From Rhodococcus qingshengii JCM 15477 (GTDB lineage: Bacteria > Actinomycetota > Actinomycetes > Mycobacteriales > Mycobacteriaceae), in NCBI RefSeq assembly GCF_023221595.1, contig NZ_CP096563.1:1966501-2030500 (forward strand): a stretch of DNA of 64,000 nucleotides, in the 5' to 3' direction. Under the pieces are notes generated by a model that saw only the letters and a program-made list of their open reading frames with translations, was not told the DNA's origin and searched no databases. The position numbers and the translations under genes are program-made. Shown one piece after another: positions 55,623 to 64,000 of this stretch. How positions within the stretch are numbered: the stretch's first letter is position 1; each line of letters begins with the position of its first letter.

Positions 55623-56522
55623 CTACTCTCTGTGCCCTTCGGCGATCTCTCTGTGCCCTTCTGCAATGCGATCGAACAAGCTCTGGCACTCCGCGTTCAA
55701 TTCGCCTGAGCGATTGTCGAGCGCTGCGTCGGCGGTTTTCATCAGCGTCGTGAAGTCGCCGAGGGTCTTGGCCGCCCTGTCCACCTGTGCGGTGGCATCG
55801 AACAGTGCTTTTCGTGTCGCACCTGCGTACGGATTGCCCGCTTGTACGTCCCAGTACACCTCCGGTTCGCCGCCGGCTACACGCGCCAGGAGCGCGAGCA
55901 AGGCCCGATGCGGGGGAGGGGCGACCGCGAGGAGATCGTCGGCGGAAACTCCGAGTTCGGCCAGGGCAACGCCGAAAGCCAGCACCGACGCGTGTGTCAG
56001 AACCTGGGTGGCCGCAGCCAACCGGTCGTGACGATCGGCGTCCATCACCGCGACCGACGCTCCCCACGAGCGCACGATGTCGAGGAATCTGTCGGACTGC
56101 GGACCGCCGACGTACGGCACTGCGATGACGGCCCGACCGCGTGGCCCGAGCGACGGACGGAACATGGGGTTGAGTCCGAGGAATTCCCCTTCTCGGCCGG
56201 CGTCGGCGATTGCTGCGTCCATCCGCGATTTGACCGACAGCGTGTCCACAACGAGAGCGCCGGATGTCCGAAGGCTCGGTAGTGCGGCTAGAGCGACCTG
56301 TTCGGGAACCGCGAGCACGATGATGCGCGAGGACTCCACGTGCGCGAGGACTTGCTCACTGGGTTTCGTGATGTCTCCGACGACTACATCTCCGTCGGGA
56401 TCGCTGCCTGCTGGGTCGACGACGGTGACGGTCGACCCCCCGGCGCGAAGCAGTTCGACGAACATGGATCCGACGGCACCCAGCCCGCCGACAACCGTCG
56501 CTGTGCCTGATGACGCCGTCAT
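55623..56522 (-). CDS. papC: 4-amino-4-deoxyprephenate dehydrogenase (PapC-like)
   Basis: A 299-residue prephenate-dehydrogenase family protein with an N-terminal NAD-binding fold (VVGGLGAVGSMF, 10-21), an NPMFRPSLG segment and the helical C-terminal part of TyrA-type enzymes. In the p-aminophenylalanine pathway, PapC oxidatively decarboxylates 4-amino-4-deoxyprephenate to p-aminophenylpyruvate. Assignment to the amino substrate rather than prephenate rests on its operon with papA and papB. The gene starts 8 nt after the papA stop. Its last 14 codons are a duplicated 7-residue unit (IAEGHRE twice). Confidence 0.85.
   Translation of the reverse strand: MTASSGTATVVGGLGAVGSMFVELLRAGGSTVTVVDPAGSDPDGDVVVGDITKPSEQVLAHVESSRIIVLAVPEQVALAALPSLRTSGALVVDTLSVKSRMDAAIADAGREGEFLGLNPMFRPSLGPRGRAVIAVPYVGGPQSDRFLDIVRSWGASVAVMDADRHDRLAAATQVLTHASVLAFGVALAELGVSADDLLAVAPPPHRALLALLARVAGGEPEVYWDVQAGNPYAGATRKALFDATAQVDRAAKTLGDFTTLMKTADAALDNRSGELNAECQSLFDRIAEGHREIAEGHRE
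55626..55666 (-). repeat. 21-bp tandem duplication at the papC 3' end
   Basis: The unit encoding IAEGHRE occurs twice, with only a few base differences in the outer copy, extending the C-terminus by seven residues before the stop. Confidence 0.75.
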
Positions 56523-56530
56523 GGCTGGAT

Positions 56531-58615
56531 CTACCCGCCGTACTCGAGGACCCGCGAGGACACCGCGTCGAGCGCACGGAGCAGCGTGGACGCCTTGACC
56601 GTGGTCTCGTCGAATTCTTCTTCCGGATCGGACAACGCTGTGATGGCACCGCCGATTCCGAAGGTCACGCCGCTCGCGGTGCAGACCAGCGACCGGATCA
56701 CGATCGAGAGGTCCGCGGCGCCACCGAGCGCGAAGTACCCGATCGATCCCGAGTAGACCCCACGTGGGCCTGATTCGAGGCGGTCGATGATCTCCATCGT
56801 CCGTACCTTCGGGGCGCCGGTCATCGATCCACCGGGGAACGCGGCACGCACACAGTCCACCGCCGACGACCCCGGACTCAGATGTCCGCGCACCGTCGAC
56901 ACCATTTGGTGAACGGACGAGTACGACTCGATCGCGAACAGCCTCGGAACGTGGACACTTCCCGGAACGCAGACCTTGGTGAGGTCGTTGCGGGTGAGGT
57001 CCACGATCATCAGGTTCTCGGCGCGGTCCTTCTCGCTGTCGAGCAGGTCCTGCCGTAGGGCAGCATCACGCGCTCGGGTGACGCCGCGCGGGCGGGTCCC
57101 TTTGATCGGCTTGGACTCGACGTTGCCGGCCGAGTCGACACGAAGGAACCGCTCAGGCGAGGCCGAGACCACCGAGATGCCGGTGAAGTCGAGAAGTGCG
57201 CTGTACGGCGTCGGATTGATCGAGCGCAGATACTCGAACGCCTGCTGTGCATCGATCGTCTCGTCGACGCTCGCCATGTTGGTCAGACACACCTCGTAGG
57301 ACTCACCCGCCCGGATCTCCGAGAGGGCCGTTCCGATCAACGACAGGTACTGATCGCGATCATGCCGAAGGCGAGCCTGCGTCCAGACGGTGTCGCTGAT
57401 CAGCGGAACGGGGGTGCGTTCCGGAAGGTCCGCGCCGATCCGCGCCAGGGTGTCGACGGTCGATTCGAGCCAATCGTCATAGCCGGCGTCCCGGACTTTC
57501 TCGCGCAACCTCAAAACGTGAGTGCGGCCCGCGGTGTGATCGATGACGACGGCGCGATCGGCAAACACCAGAGCGGCATCAGGAGTGGGTGCCGGATGGA
57601 CTGCCCTTCCTCCGGTCTGTGCTTTCAGTTCGTAGCCGAGGTAGCCCACGTAGCCGAGGTTGAAGTCGAGTTCCGGATGTGAGGGCACGAAGCGCGTCGC
57701 GAGTTGTGCGTCCAAGTAATCGAAGAACGGAACTCGAATGTGCTCGTCGGACAAGCCTTTTCGGCTGACAGTCAGTACCTCGGCTTGCACGTCGTACGTG
57801 ATGAACTCGGCCAGCGGCCCCGACGAATCGCCGAGAATCGAAAAGCGCGCACTCGGCTCTGCGGTTGCCGCGCGGTCCAGCCAGAACGCGTTCGGGCCGT
57901 CGGCGAACAGTGCTGCATAGGCCGCCGACGGGTCCACTGCAAAATCGAGAATCACGTCGTCGACGTCGTAGTTGATCGCCGGCCGCAGGTCGGGTGTTTG
58001 CGGAACAGGTTCGGGTCGGATCACCGAATCCAGAGTGCGTCCGACGGACAGATCGCGGAAGTTCGCGAGCAAATCTATGCCGAACTCGGTGCTGATGGAC
58101 TCCGGATGGAACTGAACTCCCCACATCGGCTTGGTCCGGTGCCGGACACCCATGAGCAGACCGTCGGACGTCCACGCGGTACGAACGAAGGCGTTCGGCA
58201 GATTCTCGACGGTCAACGAGTGGTAGCGAACAGCTCGGAACGGCGACGGAAGTCCGGCAAAAATGCCCGAACCGTCGTGATCGATCAGCGAAATCCGGCC
58301 GTGCATCGGGACGGGCGCAACCACCACGTCCGCGCCGAACAACTCGCACAGGCCCTGGTGGCCGAGACAGACACCGAGAAGTGGGAGAGGCGCTTCTTCG
58401 ATGAAACGGCGGCTGATTCCGAAATCACGGTCGCGATCCGGCCGGCCGGGACCTGGGGAGATGACCACGTTGTCGTACGACGCGAGATCGAGGGAATCCC
58501 AATCCGCGTCGTTGCGGACCACGGTCGGCACAACCCCGTTGACCTCGGTCAACAGGGTGAACAGGTTGTAGGTGAACGAGTCGTAATTGTCCACCAGAAG
58601 GGTGCGGGAACTCAT
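56531..58615 (-). CDS. papA: 4-amino-4-deoxychorismate synthase, fused PabA-PabB (PapA-like)
   Basis: A 694-residue fusion. Residues 1-190 are a class I glutamine amidotransferase with Cys83 (CLGHQG), His170 and Glu172 (FHPES). Residues from about 215 are a chorismate-binding PabB domain. The PIKGTRPRG motif near residue 503 has the Lys of aminodeoxychorismate synthases where anthranilate synthases have Ala, which argues against TrpE. GGSMTGAPK and SGSIGYF are also present. It makes 4-amino-4-deoxychorismate from chorismate and glutamine. Fused forms occur in chloramphenicol- and pristinamycin-type clusters and also in folate synthesis. The adjacent mutase and dehydrogenase favour p-aminophenylalanine. 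ATG overlaps the papB stop (ATGA). Confidence 0.9.
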   Translation of the reverse strand: MSSRTLLVDNYDSFTYNLFTLLTEVNGVVPTVVRNDADWDSLDLASYDNVVISPGPGRPDRDRDFGISRRFIEEAPLPLLGVCLGHQGLCELFGADVVVAPVPMHGRISLIDHDGSGIFAGLPSPFRAVRYHSLTVENLPNAFVRTAWTSDGLLMGVRHRTKPMWGVQFHPESISTEFGIDLLANFRDLSVGRTLDSVIRPEPVPQTPDLRPAINYDVDDVILDFAVDPSAAYAALFADGPNAFWLDRAATAEPSARFSILGDSSGPLAEFITYDVQAEVLTVSRKGLSDEHIRVPFFDYLDAQLATRFVPSHPELDFNLGYVGYLGYELKAQTGGRAVHPAPTPDAALVFADRAVVIDHTAGRTHVLRLREKVRDAGYDDWLESTVDTLARIGADLPERTPVPLISDTVWTQARLRHDRDQYLSLIGTALSEIRAGESYEVCLTNMASVDETIDAQQAFEYLRSINPTPYSALLDFTGISVVSASPERFLRVDSAGNVESKPIKGTRPRGVTRARDAALRQDLLDSEKDRAENLMIVDLTRNDLTKVCVPGSVHVPRLFAIESYSSVHQMVSTVRGHLSPGSSAVDCVRAAFPGGSMTGAPKVRTMEIIDRLESGPRGVYSGSIGYFALGGAADLSIVIRSLVCTASGVTFGIGGAITALSDPEEEFDETTVKASTLLRALDAVSSRVLEYGG

Positions 58616-59136
58616 GTCGATGATCCTGATCTCGGTCCGACGGATTCCCGAACAGTGTCCTCCTCCTCAACAGGTGCGTTGATCACCAGGTCTTCGAGTC
58701 GACAGGTCTCGGCAATCATCAGCTCGTACAGGGCGTTGAAGAAGTCAGGAGAGAGGTCGTGTCTACGAGCGAATTCACGCGCCCGCTCCTGCACGACGCG
58801 CACGCGGCCGGGTTGCATCATCGGAACCTCGCGGGAGCGCTTCCACTCGCCGATGCGCAGGCAGAGTTCCAACCGCTGCCGCACCGTCTCGAGAAGTAGA
58901 GCGTCGATGGCGTCGAGGTCGCGCCGGAAGCTGTCCAATCCCTCGGCCTCGTCCGGATACGACGAGGTCTGCGTGCCTGCTTCGGAACTCGTTGTGGTCA
59001 AGAACTCTTCCACGAGGCCTCCCGGTGCTCGGCGTGACGCGAGGTCGACAATGTGGTGCCCGGAACGCAACCCACCTCCGGACACCGGCACCCCGACCGA
59101 CCATCGCCGTTCGGGGAGGTGTTCCACGATCGTCAT
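58612..59136 (-). CDS. papB: 4-amino-4-deoxychorismate mutase, AroQ type (PapB-like)
   Basis: A 174-residue protein. The helical AroQ chorismate-mutase domain occupies about 68-150: FRRDLDAIDALLLETVRQRLELCLRIGEWKR in pattern, with the Arg, Lys (EWK) and Gln/Arg positions of the family, then MMQPGRVRVVQERA. The first 65 residues are not part of the domain, so a later start is possible; ATG 59136 has only a weak RBS. Its role is rearrangement of aminodeoxychorismate to 4-amino-4-deoxyprephenate. The stop overlaps the papA ATG. It is the first gene of the four-gene operon. Confidence 0.85.
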   Translation of the reverse strand: MTIVEHLPERRWSVGVPVSGGGLRSGHHIVDLASRRAPGGLVEEFLTTTSSEAGTQTSSYPDEAEGLDSFRRDLDAIDALLLETVRQRLELCLRIGEWKRSREVPMMQPGRVRVVQERAREFARRHDLSPDFFNALYELMIAETCRLEDLVINAPVEEEDTVRESVGPRSGSST

Positions 59137-59221
59137 TTGCCGAAACCTGCGGTGGTGCCTAATTCTGCGAAACCTGTTTGGCGGGCGAATCAGGTTGCGA
59201 TGCAGGCGGGTTCGTGAGTGC

Positions 59222-59698
59222 CTACTTGGGGGAGACCCAGGTGGTGATTTCGGCGTGGACTACTTCCTTGCCGCCCCGGTCGAAGATCGAGATGGGAACG
59301 AGAAGTTCCGTGCCACTCTCGATCGCCGCGAAGTCCGGCAAAGTCTCGAGTCGGGCGACCGCCCGCAGGCCGGTCTCGGCCTTGGCGAGGTAGTCGACCT
59401 TCATCGACTTGGGGATCCAGCGGTGCGAGTTCGGAACCGTCGCTTCGCTCAGCATGCCCATCGCGACCTCCGCGAGGTTGCAGGCAGCGATCGCGTGAAA
59501 AGTGCCGAGATGGTTGTGGACGCCCCACCATTTGGGGGAGCGGACCTCGCAGAGCCCTGGTTCCAACTTGGTCACCCGGGGGAGAACAGAGGCGAAATAG
59601 GGCACGCGAATGGACATCGCCGCCGAGAAAACTGCATGTCCGAGGGCGTTGTCCGGCAACTTCTGCCATCCGCGATAGGTAGGGCTGGAGGTAGTCAT
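59222..59698 (-). CDS. DUF4442-family hot-dog-fold protein, possible thioesterase
   Basis: A 158-residue protein with the layout of the DUF4442/PaaI-like hot-dog group: GWQKLPDN, KWWGVHNHLGTFHAIAACNLAE (the central helix region), MKVDYLAKAETGL and the final strand EITTWVSPK. Relatives are acyl-CoA thioesterase-like, but the substrate cannot be read from the sequence. ATG 59698 lies directly behind a probable -10 box, suggesting a leaderless transcript. It is followed after 85 bp by papB on the same strand. It may belong to the conserved neighbourhood of the ribosomal operon rather than to the biosynthetic cluster. Confidence 0.8.
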   Translation of the reverse strand: MTTSSPTYRGWQKLPDNALGHAVFSAAMSIRVPYFASVLPRVTKLEPGLCEVRSPKWWGVHNHLGTFHAIAACNLAEVAMGMLSEATVPNSHRWIPKSMKVDYLAKAETGLRAVARLETLPDFAAIESGTELLVPISIFDRGGKEVVHAEITTWVSPK

Positions 59699-59704
59699 AG
59701 GCGT

Positions 59705-59733
59705 ATCTTACTTCTGAGTAAGGTTGTTGTCGC
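59705..59733 (-). promoter_or_regulatory. Leaderless promoter with overlapping inverted-repeat operator
   Basis: On the minus strand GCGACA (59733-59728), a 17-nt spacer and TAAGAT (59710-59705) place the transcript start at about 59698, the A of the ATG. CTTACT-tctg-AGTAAG (59707-59722) is a perfect inverted repeat overlapping the -10 and spacer, as expected for a repressor site. Confidence 0.55.
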
Positions 59734-59765
59734 GCAGCTCACTCGGAAAAGGCGGTTTGGGGGAG

Positions 59766-59794
59766 TTGAGGATTTGGGCCAGGTACGGCATACT
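59766..59794 (+). promoter_or_regulatory. Candidate promoter of the S10 ribosomal operon
   Basis: TTGAGG (59766-59771) and CATACT (59789-59794) are 17 nt apart, each 4 of 6 to consensus. It would leave a leader of about 450 nt before rpsJ. A second possible -10, GATAAT, lies at 59995-60000 without a good -35. Confidence 0.4.
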
Positions 59795-59954
59795 GGTCGG
59801 GTTGCCTTGTCCGGGACGCGGTCGATTGCGGCCGTGATCGGGTAAGGGTAAGACGTCACAGACGATCGATCGCAGATCCCGTCAGGGTAATCGGGTCAAC
59901 GACTGTGACCATGCAAGACGAGAAGTAATGCAGGACGGAAGCAGTACCTACTTT

Positions 59955-59972
59955 GTGTTCGACATCGAACAC
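59955..59972. repeat. 18-bp palindrome GTGTTCGA-CA-TCGAACAC
   Basis: Perfect 8-bp arms around CA. The half-sites face the opposite way from the actinobacterial LexA box, so it is not an SOS box. It could be a protein-binding site or a small hairpin in the rpsJ leader. Confidence 0.6.
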
Positions 59973-60250
59973 GTCCGGTACGCATCACGCGCCAGATAAT
60001 CGAAAGATTGTCCGGCGCAGGATGAGTGAGAAGGCGACACGCCCGACCGCGTGTACCGGAGAACAATGACAAACGAACAGCGGCAGCAGATCCTGATCTC
60101 GATCCGAATCTCGGTACTCCCGAGAACTTGGACTTGGTCCCGATCGCTTCAGTGTTCGTCGTGTCATCGTCCAGGCAAGGACTGTGCAGACGAGGTAGCT
60201 CGAGCCTGACCAGGCGGGCTACGAAACGCGGCAAGAAAAGGACACTAAGC

Positions 60251-60556
60251 GTGGCGGGACAAAAGATCCGCATCAGGCTCAAGGCCTACGACCACGAGGC
60301 GATCGACGCGTCAGCGCGCAAGATCGTCGAGACGGTAACCCGTACGGGTGCCCGCGTCGTTGGACCTGTGCCGTTGCCGACCGAGAAGAACGTATATTGC
60401 GTCATCCGCTCGCCGCACAAGTACAAGGACTCGCGCGAGCACTTCGAGATGCGTACTCACAAGCGGCTGATCGACATTCTCGACCCGACGCCGAAGACGG
60501 TTGACGCGCTCATGCGCATCGACCTTCCGGCCAGTGTCGACGTGAACATTCAGTGA
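60251..60556 (+). CDS. rpsJ: 30S ribosomal protein S10
   Basis: GTG 60251 follows AAAAGGA and gives [19 protein letters not shown], the normal S10 start, with 101 residues as usual. GPVPLPT and [13 protein letters not shown] are conserved. It is a 30S head protein and also a partner in antitermination. It is the first gene of the S10 operon, with rplC 17 bp downstream. Confidence 0.98.
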   Translation: MAGQKIRIRLKAYDHEAIDASARKIVETVTRTGARVVGPVPLPTEKNVYCVIRSPHKYKDSREHFEMRTHKRLIDILDPTPKTVDALMRIDLPASVDVNIQ

Positions 60557-60573
60557 CGGCGGAGACAAAAACA

Positions 60574-61230
60574 ATGACTGATACCAAGATCAAGGGAATC
60601 CTGGGCACCAAGCTCGGCATGACCCAGGTCTTCGACGAGAACAACCGGGTTGTCCCGGTCACCGTCGTGAAGGCTGGGCCGAACGTCGTAACCCAGATCC
60701 GTACCGAAGAGCGTGACGGCTACAGCGCCGTTCAGCTCGCGTTCGGCGCCATCGACCCGCGCAAGGTGAACAAGCCGACTTCCGGCCAGTTCACCAAGGC
60801 TGGTGTGACCCCGCGTCGCCACGTAGTGGAGCTCCGCGTTGCGGACACCTCCGACTACGAGGTCGGCCAGGAGCTCACCGCCGAGGTCTTCGAGGACGGC
60901 GCATACGTCGACGTCACCGGAACCAGCAAGGGCAAGGGCTTCGCCGGAACCATGAAGCGTCACGGCTTCAAGGGACAGGGCGCGTCGCACGGTACCCAGG
61001 CTGTTCACCGCCGCCCGGGCTCCATCGGTGGCTGTGCAACTCCCGGCCGCGTGTTCAAGGGCATGCGCATGTCCGGACGCATGGGTAGCGACCGCATCAC
61101 GACGCAGAACCTCTCGGTCCACAAGGTGGATGCAGAGAACGGCCTGCTGCTGATCAAGGGTGCGATCCCCGGCCGCAAGGGCGGCCTCGTGATCGTCAAG
61201 AGTGCAGTGAAGGGTGGTGCACGGGCATGA
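60574..61230 (+). CDS. rplC: 50S ribosomal protein L3
   Basis: ATG 60574 is preceded by GGCGGAG (60558-60564) and gives a 218-residue L3 ([20 protein letters not shown]). The C-terminal half has the [14 protein letters not shown] loop that reaches the peptidyl transferase centre. An upstream GTG at 60553 is less likely. The stop overlaps the rplD start. Confidence 0.97.
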   Translation: MTDTKIKGILGTKLGMTQVFDENNRVVPVTVVKAGPNVVTQIRTEERDGYSAVQLAFGAIDPRKVNKPTSGQFTKAGVTPRRHVVELRVADTSDYEVGQELTAEVFEDGAYVDVTGTSKGKGFAGTMKRHGFKGQGASHGTQAVHRRPGSIGGCATPGRVFKGMRMSGRMGSDRITTQNLSVHKVDAENGLLLIKGAIPGRKGGLVIVKSAVKGGARA

Positions 61231-61901
61231 CCAGCACCGAGACCAAGTTGACCCTGGACGTCAAGGTCGCCGGCGGCAAGACCAACGGCACCGTCGATCT
61301 CCCCGCTGAGATCTTCGACGCTCCGGCCAACATCGCGCTTCTCCATCAGGTTGTCGTCGCGCAGCTCGCAGCTGCTCGTCAGGGAACCCACTCCACCAAG
61401 ACCCGCGGCGACGTCCGCGGCGGTGGCAAGAAGCCGTACCGCCAGAAGGGCACCGGCCGCGCACGCCAGGGCTCGACTCGCGCACCGCAGTTCGTCGGCG
61501 GCGGAACCGTTCACGGCCCGCAGCCGCGTGACTACAGCCAGCGCACCCCCAAGAAGATGAAGGCAGCCGCTCTTCGCGGAGCCCTCTCTGACCGCGCACG
61601 CAACGAGCGCATCCACGTCATCACCGAACTGGTTGCAGGGCAGACGCCTTCGACCAAGGGCGCAATCGCGTTCCTCGGCGAGATTTCGGATCGCAAGAAG
61701 CTGCTGCTCGTCGTGGGTCGCCAGGATGTAGCCGCTTGGAAGAGCGTGCAGAACCTGGAAGGCGTGCATCCCATTGCACCCGACCAGCTCAACACCTACG
61801 ACGTGCTCAATGCAGACGATGTCGTGTTCAGCGTCGAGGCACTCAACGCGTTCATCCACGGGCCCGCAGAGAGCGCTCAGAACAAGGAGGACGCCAAGTG
61901 A
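61227..61901 (+). CDS. rplD: 50S ribosomal protein L4
   Basis: 224 residues. ATGA overlap with rplC couples translation. [19 protein letters not shown] is the exit-tunnel extension typical of L4. In enterobacteria L4 also regulates this operon; nothing here shows whether that holds. Confidence 0.97.
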   Translation: MTSTETKLTLDVKVAGGKTNGTVDLPAEIFDAPANIALLHQVVVAQLAAARQGTHSTKTRGDVRGGGKKPYRQKGTGRARQGSTRAPQFVGGGTVHGPQPRDYSQRTPKKMKAAALRGALSDRARNERIHVITELVAGQTPSTKGAIAFLGEISDRKKLLLVVGRQDVAAWKSVQNLEGVHPIAPDQLNTYDVLNADDVVFSVEALNAFIHGPAESAQNKEDAK

Positions 61902-62203
61902 GCACCATCGCTGACCCCCGCGACATCCTGCTCGCTCCGGTCATCTCCGAGAAGTCCTACGGACTGATCGAGGAAGGCACCTACACCTTCCTGGTGCACC
62001 CGGACTCGAACAAGACGCAGATCAAGATTGCCGTCGAGAAGGTCTTCGGCGTCAAGGTGACCAGCGTCAACACCGCCAACCGTCAGGGCAAGCGTAAGCG
62101 GACCCGATTCGGTTACGGCAAGCGCAAGGACACCAAGCGCGCGCTCGTGACCCTGTCCGCTGACAGCAAGCCCATCGAGATCTTCGGAGGACCGGTCGCG
62201 TAA
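61898..62203 (+). CDS. rplW: 50S ribosomal protein L23
   Basis: GTG 61898 overlaps the rplD TGA and follows AAGGAGG (61884-61890). 101 residues: [15 protein letters not shown] and the [18 protein letters not shown] loop are conserved. L23 lines the exit tunnel and docks trigger factor and SRP. Confidence 0.97.
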   Translation: MSTIADPRDILLAPVISEKSYGLIEEGTYTFLVHPDSNKTQIKIAVEKVFGVKVTSVNTANRQGKRKRTRFGYGKRKDTKRALVTLSADSKPIEIFGGPVA

Positions 62204-62242
62204 GCGCCGGGACTTGACGAGACATAGAGGACGAGAAGACTC

Positions 62243-63079
62243 ATGGCAATCCGTAAGTACAAGCCGACAACACCGGGCCGTCGTGGCTCGAGCGTCTCGG
62301 ACTTCGCCGAGATCACTCGGTCGACCCCCGAGAAGTCGCTGGTTCGCCCGCTGCACGGTCGCGGTGGACGTAACGCACACGGTCGTATCACCACCCGTCA
62401 CAAGGGTGGCGGACACAAGCGTGCATACCGACTGATCGATTTCCGTCGCAACGACAAGGACGGCATCCCGGCAAAGGTCGCTCACATCGAGTACGACCCC
62501 AACCGCACAGCAAACATCGCACTCCTGCATTACGCAGACGGTGAGAAGCGCTACATCATCGCCCCCAAGGGCCTGGTGCAGGGTTCACCGGTCGAGTCCG
62601 GTGCAGGCGCCGACATCAAGCCGGGCAACAACCTGCCGCTGCGCAACATCCCGACTGGTACCACCATCCACGGTGTGGAACTGCGTCCCGGCGGCGGAGC
62701 CAAGATGGCTCGTTCCGCAGGCGCCAGCATCCAGCTCCTCGGTAAGGAAGGCAGCTACGCCACGCTGCGTATGCCTTCCGGTGAAATCCGTCGCGTCGAC
62801 GTGCGCTGCCGCGCATCCGTCGGCGAGGTCGGCAACGCCGAGCAGTCGAACATCAACTGGGGCAAGGCCGGCCGTATGCGTTGGAAGGGCAAGCGCCCGA
62901 CCGTTCGTGGTGTCGTGATGAACCCGGTCGACCACCCGCACGGTGGCGGCGAGGGCAAGACCTCAGGTGGACGCCACCCGGTCAGCCCGTGGGGTAAGCC
63001 TGAAGGCCGTACCCGCAAGAACAAGGCAAGCGACAAGATGATCGTCCGTCGCCGCCGCACCGGCAAGAACAAGCGCTAG
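62243..63079 (+). CDS. rplB: 50S ribosomal protein L2
   Basis: 278 residues from ATG 62243 ([17 protein letters not shown]). The [11 protein letters not shown] segment near the C-terminus contains the conserved His near the peptidyl transferase centre. Confidence 0.98.
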   Translation: MAIRKYKPTTPGRRGSSVSDFAEITRSTPEKSLVRPLHGRGGRNAHGRITTRHKGGGHKRAYRLIDFRRNDKDGIPAKVAHIEYDPNRTANIALLHYADGEKRYIIAPKGLVQGSPVESGAGADIKPGNNLPLRNIPTGTTIHGVELRPGGGAKMARSAGASIQLLGKEGSYATLRMPSGEIRRVDVRCRASVGEVGNAEQSNINWGKAGRMRWKGKRPTVRGVVMNPVDHPHGGGEGKTSGGRHPVSPWGKPEGRTRKNKASDKMIVRRRRTGKNKR

Positions 63080-63092
63080 GAGGGAGTGAAGG

Positions 63093-63370
63093 ATGCCACG
63101 CAGCCTTAAGAAGGGCCCGTTCGTCGATGACCACCTCCTCGCGAAGGTGGATGTACAGAACGAAAAGGGAACCAAGCAGGTCATCAAGACCTGGTCCCGT
63201 CGTTCGACAATCATCCCGGACTTCATCGGCCACACGTTTGCAGTTCACGACGGCCGCAAGCACGTCCCCGTGTTCGTTTCCGACTCCATGGTCGGACACA
63301 AGCTCGGAGAGTTTGCACCGACCCGCACGTTCAAGGGTCACATCAAGGATGATCGGAAGGCGAAGAGGCG

Positions 63371-63374
<4 letters not shown>
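63093..63374 (+). CDS. rpsS: 30S ribosomal protein S19
   Basis: 93 residues from ATG 63093 ([15 protein letters not shown]), with [31 protein letters not shown] is conserved. The stop overlaps the rplV start. Confidence 0.98.

Positions 63375-64000
<626 letters not shown>

Larger units (their letters stand above)
59699..60250. other. Divergent 550-bp region upstream of rpsJ
   Basis: No gene is supported here. It holds the DUF4442 promoter/operator, the candidate S10 promoter, and an 18-bp palindrome at 59955-59972. Confidence 0.6.

Noticed and set aside
56531..58615. Anthranilate synthase or ordinary tryptophan/folate gene
   Set aside because: PIKGT carries the ADC-synthase Lys rather than the Ala of anthranilate synthases, and the operon with a mutase and a dehydrogenase is not a folate arrangement. 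A shared role in folate synthesis cannot be excluded.
59955..59972. LexA/SOS box
   Set aside because: The half-sites are GTTC...GAAC, opposite to the actinobacterial GAAC-N4-GTTC arrangement.
60026..60250. Possible N-terminal extension of S10 in the same frame
   Set aside because: S10 is normally about 100 residues, and GTG 60251 has an RBS and the family start.

Overview
The window reads as a mycolic-acid-containing actinobacterium close to Rhodococcus. The evidence is high-GC coding with GTG/TTG starts, an antigen-85-type mycolyltransferase, and an actinobacterial S10 ribosomal operon. Genus is an inference; I could not run a database search.

Region 1 (1-48212, + strand) is three consecutive giant non-ribosomal peptide synthetase (NRPS) genes. 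The first is cut by the left edge. Together they hold 14 complete adenylation (A) domains, one epimerase and one terminal thioesterase: (C)-A-T-E-C-A-T-C-A-T-C | A-T-C-A-T-C-A-T-C-A-T-C | A-T-(C-A-T)x6-TE. Both protein boundaries fall between a C domain and its A domain, and both are decorated with partial or degenerate A-domain pieces. Specificity residues read by eye give textbook codes for Ser (A4) and Thr (A5) and a Tyr-like code (A12). A6, A9, A10, A11 and A14 share one code, and A2 and A13 share another. The third gene contains a 6,369-bp dimodule repeated in tandem, an A-domain core exchanged inside a repeat (A12), and a 1.67-kb segment that also occurs in the first gene.

Region 2 (48369-53255, - strand) holds a secreted lipase, an antigen-85-type mycolyltransferase, and a translationally coupled three-gene ABC exporter. 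They could act in export or envelope placement of the product, but that is inference from proximity.

Region 3 (53573-54517, + strand) is an AT-rich island with a family 2 glycosyltransferase.

Region 4 (54639-59136, - strand) is a compact operon papB-papA-papC plus an AurF/CmlI-type di-iron N-oxygenase. This is the enzyme set expected to turn chorismate into p-aminophenylpyruvate and oxidise an arylamine toward a nitro group. A dedicated aminotransferase is not present. A hot-dog-fold DUF4442 protein with a probable leaderless promoter follows (59222-59698, - strand).

Region 5 (about 59766-64000, + strand) is the core S10 operon: rpsJ-rplC-rplD-rplW-rplB-rpsS-rplV-rpsC (cut by the right edge).

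The most exciting reading is a very large peptide (14 or more residues) made by a synthetase evolving by module amplification and A-core swapping, next to a p-amino/p-nitro-aryl precursor operon. I saw no MbtH-like gene, pathway regulator, tRNA, CRISPR array or insertion sequence in the window.
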